From the NCBI RefSeq assembly GCF_024139115.2, contig NC_085139.1, forward strand, positions 13,425,533-13,489,532: DNA of 64,000 nt, written 5' to 3'. This document shows, piece after piece, positions 48,801-60,800 of the stretch. The stretch's first letter is position 1. Each line of letters starts with the position of its first letter. Under the pieces are notes generated by a model that saw only the letters and a list, made by a program, of their open reading frames with translations, searched no databases and was not told where the DNA came from. A program made the translations under genes and the position numbers. The stretch is from Armigeres subalbatus (Eukaryota > Arthropoda > Insecta > Diptera > Culicidae).

Positions 48801-51800
48801 CAGCAAAATTGTTAACGCATACTTAGAAAACAGGATATTTAAGAACATTAATCTCGAATACATCATTAAATGCTTTCATTGTTGAAGTGTAGAGGTGCTG
48901 GAAGCCATTTATTCAATTACAAAAATATCGGTAGTGCTAGAAATAAATTTACCTTCAGGACCCTATTGCCCCTTCAAACGGGGCAAGTGGGACCTATTCT
49001 GTTTTTTAATGTCAAACGAAACTATGTTAAGGAATGTAGGGGAAAATACCTATTCTGGGCAGTCTAAGACATTCGCCAAATTGAATGATAAAAATAATGA
49101 ATAATTACACTAAAACACGTGTATAGTTCAACTGGTATACATTCGTATGCTCTTCCTTTGATGATTGGTGTTCACTTAATATAATATCTTTTACCACAAA
49201 CTTAGTAAATCTAATATAAAGTAACAGGTCAACGTTTCTTCTATTGGCATAGCAATTTCTATTATCAGCAATGATTTTGCTCCCTTCAGCAACTAGACAT
49301 GGAAGTAGAAAACTAGTAATGTATTGGTGCCAGATGCTGGTTGTTTATATCCTCTAGTAGTAAAATTCATTCATAATAATCGGCCGCACGCTCATCTCGC
49401 TTCACTCAATTTTGGAAGAAATTTTATTAATTATCAAAACTGGTTTAAAACAAAACATTAATTTAAGCCTTGGCATCAATTTTATGTCACGTGGAAGATA
49501 GGCAAAAACATTTAAACACATTGTAAAACAAATTTTACCCCTTATGCGGCCAACAAAAAACAGACGTGAATAGCAGATAGGGTACCCGTGTACCCAGATA
49601 TTGACAATTTCATAACTTTTACCATTTTTAACCTATTTGAATAATTTTGGCCATTTCGGAGAAGGGAACTTACATACTTTTCGTCCGCTGCCAAGATTTA
49701 CATTTTTTGTCTTTTGTAATGCCTTAGAGTCTTCACGCGTAAGCAAAAGTCCATCAATCAGTTTCAAATATACAACTTGCTTTTTACGGTCCTTAGATTT
49801 GAAGGTCCTTACATGATATGTTTGTTTCATCAAAATAATCATGGGGTTGTGTACAACGACGTAAACTATGTAAAACCAAATCTATACACATAAGATTGAG
49901 CTGGAGCCACCTCATTCGTACACTACGTTTCACAGTTGAATAATTGATAATACCCTAAAAGTAGGCAATTATTTATGGTTGAAATGCACTATGTAGGAAC
50001 GGGAATGGTTATGATTTTTTTGATGAGCTTGGAAAGTATTAAAGTTGCAAAAGGAAAACGGTTCTGTCAGCCACATAAGGCTTAAAATACTACGGTGTGG
50101 CTATCACTTTTGATATAATTCATGGTCTGAGTAAAAATCTGAATAGAAGCATTTGTATTCTAACACTTTTTTAAAATAAATGCCAACGCCGGATATTTTG
50201 TTCGTAGTTTTGCTAAATTAAATCACATGGAATTGTGCGTGGTATTTTTTTAGCGTGTGTTTGATATGCTCACAAACACATTCTCTCGCTCTATTCCGAA
50301 GTGCGCTGCTGCCAAAGAAAACGAACAGTCCCAATTTTATTTAGTGAAACATAGAGCAAATATTGGATAAATTTGCTAATTGTGGTGATAATCAAGTGGT
50401 AATAAAGTGACAAAAGTGGTTTACATACTAAATTCGTCGTCTAATACACAATAAAGAGGAGAAACAAGGTATCCAAATAAGTAACAGTTTGCTTTTCTTG
50501 GGCGATGCAATAATGGCAAGGATTTCGCAGGTGCATATTTGTTTCGGTGATTAATTCGTCAAATCTTGCTACTTTTACACAAACAACTTCTTCAAATGAA
50601 AGCCTAGACTTGAAATGGTGTGATTGAATCAAATTTATGTTCATAAATAGTGTATGTTTGCTGGAAAACGCAAATATTGTTGAGGGTGCCAACAAATGTC
50701 GCACCCTGCCAAAGCCGTATTCTACCCTAGATATACTGTTCATATTATTTCTTAGTATAAGTATTTTCAGATCAGGGATAGAGATTGGTTGCATGTCGGA
50801 CTTTGTTTTTGCGAAAAGAAATGGATTAAAATGTTAGCAGATATGAAAACAAGACTACACTGCCGTAATCTGGAAAAGTGACGTAACAGCCATTTTACAA
50901 CAGGCATGTTTTCCATTTTTCTGTTAAAGAGCTCGATGAGTAGTACTCGTTAACACCATTTTTGGAAAATGGCGTATACGTCACTTTTTCAGATTACGGC
51001 AGAACAGACGATTTACTGTTTATTTGGCTGTTGTCTTGTATTTCATTAGCTTACTTTTGTACCAAATGTTTTATGTGGCAAGGATAAGTAAATCTTTATT
51101 CACTTTTCGTATAAATAAATATTTCTCTGTTTAGAACACAAAAATCAGTACTTTAGAAGAAACGTTTTTATTCAGGCGATGCGCAGTGTTTTAACAGAAC
51201 AAAATTACTATTTTATGTGTTACGCACTTTATTTGTCTGAGAATCTATTGCGAAGTTTGAAAATAACAAAATACAAGACAAATCCTGTTGACCTATTGTA
51301 GAATAAATTATTTGCATTGTAAACAGAAGAATATCGCATCATAGTTATAGCCATTGCTCTTCTTCATGCGGAAGATAATTTACAGAATGCAAAATACACA
51401 TTTGGTAATTAACTGCACAATACTTTTTAACATCGAAATCAAACTGCGACTGATTCAGACCCATATGATATATGAATAACGAAGTTATTTCTCACTGGAC
51501 AACCATCTGAAAACAGTTAAAATAGCTTTTCGGAAATGTTGTTCAAATATGTCCCACTTGCCCCATGTATGTTAAAACTCAAGGGCAAATGAAAATTGCA
51601 GATTTTGGCTTTACTTAAAAATTTCAAATCGTTTTCGATGTCACACAATTATTAAATTGCTCAAAACATTCACTTTTCACATCAATGATACAAAAACGAC
51701 TATTTAGTTTAACATCCTTCTTCTTCTTCTTATTGGCATTACATCCCCACACTGGGACAGAGCCGCCTCGCAGGTTAGTGTTCATTAAGCACTTCCACAG

Positions 51801-54800
51801 TTATTAACTGCGAGGTTTCTAAGCCAAGTTACCATTTTTGCATTTGTATATCATGAGGCTAACACGATGATACTTTTATGCCCAGGGAAGTCGAGACAAT
51901 TTCCAATCCGAAAATTGCCTAGACCGGCACCGGGAATCGAACCCAGCCACCCTCAGCATGGTCTTGCTTTGTAGCCGCGCGTCTTACCACACGGCTAAGG
52001 AGGGCCCCATTTAACCCCAGTTTAACCCTCTCTTTCCCATGACTTTTTTCAATGATTTCAATAGGAAGGAATCATGTTTGGAAAAAATGCTAGAACAAAA
52101 GTTATTTGGCTTAGCTAAAATTAGTGGAAAACGAAAAAAAAAGTTTTTGATTGTAAATCAATAGTTACTTGATTGTTTCCAATAGTTTCACTATTTTTTT
52201 TTTTAACCAGTTATTTTATTTATTAGGTTCAATTATTTAACAAAAAAACTCTAAGGAGCCAAACACATTAGAAATAATATCACAAATTAATCCGAAAAAG
52301 TGACAGTTTCTCTGTGGAATGTCTTCTTTGGTGGGGCACGGTCTATTGATCCAACCGTAATAGAATGCTCCCGTCGCTGACTCGACGATTGCGCTAGTTT
52401 CTTTTTTCCTTTTCCTCTTTCATCTTTTTGTGGTAGTCCGTGTAGCCCATTATTGCCTTCTTCACAAACCAGATCCGATCTGTTTTGTTCTTGAAGACCA
52501 TTTTTTCCGCTAACTTCTCGCGTTCTACCATCGAGTTGGGTATTTCGAATGCTTCCATTCGTTCCGTTGAGCCGCTGTCCAATTCCACTACATCTTCCTC
52601 TGGCACTTCAATGACGTCATTCTCCATTGCTTCCGCCGATGTTTGTCCCGATGCTGCTTCGAAGCCAATAACGACCCCAGAGTATGATTTCCGCTGTCCG
52701 TTCTGCGTGTTCGCACCGGCTGCTTGCTCCTTCTGCTGATTCCCATTTTTCCTTTGGGGACACGCATCCTTTCGATGCCCTTCTGCCCGACACACGAAGC
52801 ATTTTTTTCGTAGATCTTTGTAGAACACATTTCCTCTCCAATTTGACACTTCCAGCGATGAAGGAATTTCCGTCTTCACGTCTATGTAAACACCTCTCAC
52901 TCCGGTGTACATATGGTCGAGTCCTAAGTTTGGCGGGAATTTTTCCCGGACCACGCGATCTACTTCTCCGTACTCCGCAAGACGCTGTTCTAGCTCCTTA
53001 TCCGGTAGTTCTGGTGGCAAATCAAATACACGTATGTACTGCATATTGCTACCGGCAGCCGTCATATTTACTTCCACTGCAATCCCGCTAGAATAGTGAA
53101 ATTTTCGCGGTTCCTTATTCTTCCTCAAAGACTCCTGCATTGCATCCATCGAAACGAATTTTACGAACAGCGACCGATCCAGTGCTGTTTTGTATACCGT
53201 TTCCATGAGAGACACATCGGTATCCAATTGTCGCACAAACCCGGCAACCTCTACCCATGATGGCCGGGGAGCGGTGGGTGGAAAACGAAATTGGACGGTG
53301 TTGATTATCATTTCGCACGTTCTGAACAACCGCAGTTAAAAGAACCGTACGAACGAGAGCGAATGAAGCCAAACCGAGAAACAATGCAGCCTGGTAGGTA
53401 CCTACAGTGCCAAATCGAAAATAATCTGACTGCTACACATCCGCGCGCGACGAGTGCAAAACAACAACTGCACTATTTTTATTCAAAATTGATTATATTT
53501 GCAGTCTAATGAAACCATAAAGCTGTGCCAAATACTGCCTTTTGTTGTTGAAATAATTTGATGAATGTTGGAAGGTGCAAAATTTGATGGAGCTCTACAG
53601 CTACCATGGGAAGGAAAGGGTTAACATCCATTGAAATAAAATAAAGGTAATAGATTTTCTCGGCAATTTAAAGTCATGATCAAGCAATAGCATTAGTATG
53701 GTGCCTTAAATGGTTTTAATTCCAAATATTTTTGTGTCAGGGGAATTCGTTGATAGTTCTGCTTCATCTTCCTAGAACATTGTTACCATCAAAAACGTTC
53801 ATCGATTCATCCGCAGTCGTAGTACCCACTTACCCCGTATTTTCACTTGCCCCGGGGTACCTTACTGAATTGAGTAGTGTAGAATCAAGTTTTATTTTAT
53901 TGAAAAAAATGCGAGTTTTCTCTATGTTAGGGAAAATAATGAGCGATAATAAGGCGTCGATGACGGAAAGTACTTTAAAATTGTTTATGATTGTTGTCAA
54001 AAGTAATTCTGGCACAGACCAGAGTTAAATTAGTTTAGTTAAATTTTATTGTGCTGTCCCCACTCGCATAAGTCACATTTGACTTTTATCATTTTTTAGT
54101 TAACTCAAGGAATAGTGTTCATCGCATTGGGGATTCCTACTTCCCAATGCACTTTCCTACTTCTATAAATTATAATAAAAATTGAAATTGTTTGACATTG
54201 AATTATTGAAAAATATTATATTGAAAATACCCGCATATTGAAAACACCCACAAAATAGTTCCATTAAGACCTGCACGGTTCTAAACAATTTCAATCAAAC
54301 TAAATCGTTTCACGGTAATCTATCGAATAATGAACAACTCATCAAAATTTCAACAAGAACCGTTGATGTTTCAATTTATTAGATTTTTTAAAGATTCATA
54401 TGGAAGATGCGATAACCGAAATACGAAAAAACGATATGGGACTAATATGCGAGGGTGGACAGTGTAGACTGTAGGGGAAGGTGGGGACAATATATCCTAC
54501 TTTGATGTCTTAGCAGTACCGTTCTTCATGGGTACTTTTCCTCATGCAACAGTTAAACAATATAGAAAATTGCATCATTATTTAAATTTCTTTAAGTTAT
54601 AACAAGCTTTGTGAGTTCAAATAATTTTCTGTCTAGGAATCAATTAGATCATTTTATACCATTGTTTTGCAGTTTCACGGAAAACTTCGAACTCATATTA
54701 AACATTATTACCACAATGATGTAATTACTAGGCTTTCGCTAAGTTGATGGCCTCTTGCTAAGTTCCATCCTTTTTTTGGTTACCGTGAAGATAGGCATAG

Positions 54801-57800
54801 TCAATAGTAGTAATCTTCATGCTTTTTTTTTTATATTTTTGTCTTTTCTTTATTTCTGATAGCATTCTAGATAAGGATTTGTGATATTACAAATTGCGCA
54901 CTCTATATCACCTGTTATGCTTCTCGATTTTTTATTCAACAGCGCAGCACGCATCCCGTCCTCTCTCGCATTTTTCACCAATTGACTCACTCACACATAC
55001 ATGCTAGCTAGGATGGCACAGGATTAAGGTGACACGGGAAGCACTAACAATCATCAAATCGTCATCATTTTCATCATTGAATGCTTGACTTTTTTTCTAC
55101 AACAAAAAATATGATTTAAAAAAAGTATCACCGGCGCTTACTTGCGATCTGCATGCTGATACATTTACAGTTAAATCAAGCAACTAAAAACCGAAATACG
55201 CCGCTTCAAAGTTGCGAGGTGATAATGCTAGAAAGAGACGAAAGATAGGAAACACGGTGTATAGTGCCAAAGAATTAAGGATAAATACGAATATCGCTAC
55301 ATAGTTTTTAGTCTACGAATTAAACCGTAACAATGCTAATGGAACTTGTAGCTCATTATCTGGTTATAAAATTTATACAAAAGTCACTATTTGGTAACTT
55401 TTTTAGTCATTGGTCACTAAGTCACTATTTTGAATGGCATTCATCGCTACCAGGCCTGCATATGCGGCTTTGAAGTCGATAAATAGATGATGTGTGGGCA
55501 CGTTGTATTCACGGAATTTCTGCAATACCTGACGTACGGCGAACACCTGGTCTGTGGTGGATAAATTCCTGCCCCACTGCACTATATGGTCCAGGATACA
55601 GATTTACGCGGAAAGATGAATTTTACGCCAAAACTATATTTTTCAGAAAAACCTTCACCTTCTGAATACTTTTGGAGATTTTCAAAACGCGTGTTTTGCT
55701 ATAAAAATATCGTCTGTATCTTCTTGCATTGTCGAGTTATATCAATTTATTTGAAAAAAAAAACATGATTTTAGTAAAATTAGTAAAATTTGAGATAAAA
55801 AAATAACATATTTTTTGACATAATAAAGAATATGAATTGCTCTTTCAAATTCTGTGTAAACATATTTTTTGGTCTGCCCTAACCGGAGATATCAACTTTT
55901 GAAAGAAAAAATAATAATTTTGACTGAAAAACGATTATAACTTTTGATCGGTAAAAGATATTGAGCATATTTACCCATCAAAAGTTGCATTTTTTGAGCT
56001 CTAAAAGTCACCTGAAGACGACTTTTTCGAGAAATCTAAAACAAAAAAAGTAGATCAAAAATACTGTTTTTGTGAGGTACACCCTAATTCAATTAGGTAA
56101 AATTGCTCTAAATCAGCCAAATTAAGATCTACAGATTTTTTTTTGGCAAAATTGATTAGAATAAGCTGCACTACAACTTTGTAGAGCATAACATGTCAAT
56201 ATCCCAAAAAACAATCTCATTTTTTTTTATATGATGGGCCACCTTATTTTTTGGTTGCACCATAATGATGGCCTTACTATTCCGAACAATTTTGTAGAAC
56301 AACATTTTTTTCTAAAAAATATAGTTTTGGTGTAAAATGCATCTTTTCGTGTAAATCTGTATCCTGGACCATAGTGCACTGCCCCACGAACTTTCTTGCA
56401 ATTGGTGTTAGTCGGCGGCATAAAATTTGGGAGAGTACCATGTAGGCGGCGTTCAGTAATGTGATTGCGCGGTAGTTGCTACAATCCAGCTTATCGCCCT
56501 TTTTGTAGATGGGACACACGACACCTTCCATCAACTCTTGCGGGAGAATCTCATCCTTCAAACCTTGGTAATCACCCAGTGCAGCGCTATAGCCCTAGCT
56601 CAAGTGCTCTTCGTAGTGCTGCCGCCACCTTGAGATCACTTCACGCCAGTTTGTAAGAAGGTTCCCGATCATGTCCTTACACATATCGGGCTGTGGCACA
56701 TGGCCCTTACGTGAACGGTTCAACTTCTCATAGAACTTACGTGCGTTATTAGCGCGGTACTGTTTCTCCGTCTCACGGTCTTGATCTTCCTGCTGGCGTT
56801 TTTTCATCCGAAAATCGAGTTTTGTCTGTTCCGCGCTCGTTTGTATCGTGCCTCGTTTGCCCTCGTGCGGTGTTGCAGCAATCTCGCCCATGCTGCTTTC
56901 TTCACCTCAACTAACTGTTCACATTCGCAGTCATACCAGTCGTTTCTATGATCCGGAGCCAACGTGCCTAGTGCAGCGGTTGCGGTGCTTCCAATGGCGG
57001 ATCGAAGATCTCTCCAGCCATCTTCAAGAGACGCTGCGTCTAGCTGCTCTTCCGTTGGGAGTGCCACTTCCAGCTGCTGCGCGTAGTTTTGGACTATCGT
57101 CTTGCAGCCGCCAAATGTTTAGCCGCGGCGGACGACTCCGATGCGTGTTGTACACCGTCAAGAGTTTTGAGCGCAGACATACTGCAACGAGGTAGTGGTC
57201 GGATTCAATATTTGCACTGCAGTAAGTGCGTACGTTCGTGATGTCAAAGAAGAATTTACCGTCGATTAGATCGTGGTCGATTTGGTTTTCCGTTACTTGA
57301 TTAGGTGATTTCCATGTGGCCTTGTGGATATTCTTGCGGGAAAGAAAATGCTTCGGACTACCATTCCGCGGGAGGCTGCAAAGTTCATGCATCGTTGGCC
57401 GTTGTCGTTCGATACGGTATGCAGACTATCCGGTTCGATGACCGGTCTATACGTTTTCTCCCTTCCTACCTGAGCGTTCCTGTCACCGATGACGATTTTG
57501 ACGTCCCGCAGTGGGCATCCATCGTTTGTATGCATTTTGTATGGTATTTTCAAAATTTGAATAATTAATAATTTAATAATGATTATCTATACCTAATAAA
57601 CTGTAAAAAAAGGAAATCATTTTTAAAAACCTATTTGTTTTCTAGATAAATTGCGTACGCGAAAAATTGTGTCAAAAATTGATCCATTTTTGGCGAGGCA
57701 AATTTGCCGGGTCAGCTAGTTTCATCTAAATAAATTATTGCTGTTGATATATTTGTAATAGTAGTGATTCTCGTATTTAAGGTCTATAAATACCATTTTT

Positions 57801-60800
57801 CACGAATTATTTATCAAACATGGATTATATAATACATTGACACACTTTGCACTTTCGGTTTCTGATTTAGTATTACCACCATACCCACGTATCACTCTAA
57901 TAGCCAAAAGCCTTCGAGTGAGCTTGAATTGGTATCAGTTGTTCATATACATTTGATAGAAATTATTACAAAAGGCTGAAACACATAAGACCAGGCTTCG
58001 GAATTCTCACTCATGTGAATAAAAACCTGCGATTAATCCATTAAGCGGAGTGTGATTTTTCATGGTCCCCATGTGAGAAAGTATTCTCACACAACATTTT
58101 TATCCGGATAGAATGGCGGGTGATAAATTCGTGAGCGCCGGCTCGCCGGATAATTTAATTTTAATCCACATTTTTTTTCCTTCTTGTCGCCTCACCTGAT
58201 AAATTTTACAAGCATATTTACAAAAATTTAGGACCGCAACGGGATTCGAACCGAGAACAATCTTAAAATATTTCGAGTGCCCACTATAACTACGCCACCA
58301 CATGATTTGATTGAAAGCGAGGGGAAAAACTGCTGTATTGAACCTTCTGCTTATCGTGGCGCATCGTCAGATTCAATCCACTTGGAGAGGCAAAGTAAGC
58401 AGCATTTGATTTTCGCGAAACATGGGAAGAGTAATATTTTTCGCACCATCGCTTGTGCCGGAGTTTATCGCACTGTAATTTATCCGGATAAAACGAATGG
58501 TGGAGTGATCAGTTGTCGCGTGAGTGAGTGAGAAATCCGAACCCTGCATAAGACTGAATACTCATAAAGCTGTACTCAAAAGGATGAAAGTCTCACAAGG
58601 CTGAAAGTATCAAAAGGCTGAAATGTATCGAAAGCCTAAATTGGTGGGCAGTGTTGATAAACAGATCGACATGAAATTTTGAAAATTCAAATATCGCTGT
58701 GTTAGTTGCGCTTCCTGACGTACACGGAACCGCGAAACATCTCAATTTACGGTTCCTTTCACTCAAATCCGCCCTTGCGTGGGAGAAGCCAAAAATAAGT
58801 AAAATGCGAGAAAATCCGTTGAGTACTTTGCCTTGACTCCCGTGTTGAATTTTCACCCACTATGAAGTTTCACCAACTCAAATTTATGTTATTTTGTAGA
58901 ACTCAAAGTTGAGTTCTTTAAACTTTTTTTTAGGTTCTTTATTTTTTTCTGTGTAAGAATAAATAATTCTCGGGAACTTTTTCAAATCGGCGTATGTAAC
59001 ATTTTGATCAAGCTGAGAAAATGAGCTTGAAAGTTTTCAGATTTCATTTTTATTCCTATTTAGAAACTAATCATTTTTATTGCAATTGAATACATCTCAA
59101 CGATACATTATGAAAAGGTTCATCTTCACTGACCCTGAAATCTGCACTGCTTGTGAACATTTCAGTTATTTTGATAAAAATATATGTTACAACGTTCTGC
59201 AACAGATAAATCACATACGTCGTTTTGATACGTCAGCATGACCGAGGTCATGCTACTTTCGTCGAAATGTTACGCTGCTCCGTACGCTGCATTGTTGATA
59301 CGTCGAAATGTTGCGTCAAGTTGAAACGTTTCACGCACATGCGACAAAAAAATTGCAACACTTACAACACGACGTAACAACATTTGCTGCAGAAAAACAA
59401 CGTAAAATGTTTTTCTTAACGAAAATCAGAATATTTAAGCAACATGCTTAATTTTGAAATCAGTGATGAAAAAGTACAAGCAGACGCACGTTTCAAACTA
59501 TTTAGTTGTTCGAAAAAACTTTTTAAAGTACATTTTCTGCTAAGCGGTGTATGTGCAATATTTTCAACAATGATGTTACACCGTTTTGCAAAAAATTGAT
59601 TTACATTTTTAAAAACACATTTTCATGTAGCTTTGAAGATATACACATTTTTAGATGAATTTGATGCCATATCTAGACCAACATTTGAAAAGGGCGTAAC
59701 AGCCAAAATTTATTCCTACTGATTCTTTGTCCACATATATAGCAATATATGTAGACGAAGAATCAGGAGGAATAAATTTTGGCTGTTACGCCCTTTTCAA
59801 ATGTTGGTCTAGATATGCTGTTGAAAACGCGTTTGTTTACAATTTGCGACATACGCCGTTTTGAAAAAGTACCCGAGAATTGTTTAGATAGTGCAAAATC
59901 AAAGAGCGGTTTTTTTTTGCACAAAGTGTAGGGCAACATTGTCGGTAGGATGCAATGACAAGTGGTTGAATAGTGAATAATGAATGAGGAAACAAAAATG
60001 AAGAATAAAGAATAAGGAAATGGAAAAAAAACAGAGAATACAGTTTAACGAAATGAAAAAAAAAAACAAAGAATTAAGAATAAATCATAAAAAAGGATAA
60101 AAAATCAAGAATAAAGAAGAAAACCCAGATTAATCCACCTAGCGGTGATGGTGCCTTTCTCGCGCAAAAAGGTAACAAATGTAGCCTTTACGCTTACACC
60201 TCGATGATGTACTATGAAACTGAACGAAGAGCATACTTACGCCTAAATGCGCGCAACATGAGCATCTTTATAGTACGATGAAGCTCGTAATGGGAGCAAG
60301 CCAAGGATAAACATTAAAAATATTCATAGATGCAAGGCATTTTTCATAACACATTATTGTTCAATGTGATTATGTCTCATCACTATTTTAATATTATCTA
60401 TTTTTTGCAATTCGCAATTATTATGAAATTCAATAGTGATCAACAACGTTTTAATCTCTGTCGGATGCAACTTGTTGCAAGAAAATCGGTTACGAGTTTC
60501 TATGTGAAAATTTGGCTAATGTTTTTTATGGCATTTTGTGCACACACACACATACAAACACACACACGCACACACGGACAGACAGACATTTATTCAGCTT
60601 TTCGAGCTGAGTCGAATAGTATATAACACTATGGGTCTCCGGGACTTCTATCAAAAGTTCAAATTTGGAGTGAAATGATAGCCTTTCGGTACAACTTAGT
60701 TGTACGAGAAAGTCAAAAAGGAATAAAAAAGGAAGAAAAAAAAGAAAGAAAAAGGAAGAGAAAAGAAGGAAGTATAAAGAAGGAAAAAAGAAGACGGAAG

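Larger units (their letters stand above)
48755..53869. mobile_element. 5.1-kb TIR element enclosing other insertions
   Basis: A perfect 23-bp inverted repeat starting AGTAAGGTACCCCGGGGCAA lies at 48758-48780 and 53844-53866. The ends probably extend three bases outwards, with TTGAGTA direct repeats at 48748-48754 and 53870-53876. GGGGCAAGTGGGACC motifs recur inside near 48975 and 51550. Nested are a MITE (50860-51002), a SINE (51718-52008) and a piggyBac-like element (52026-53620). No transposase was found. Confidence 0.6.

Noticed and set aside
58230..58303. Possible tRNA gene on the minus strand
   Set aside because: Promoter boxes are present but the acceptor and anticodon stems do not pair properly, and it lies inside a transposon.
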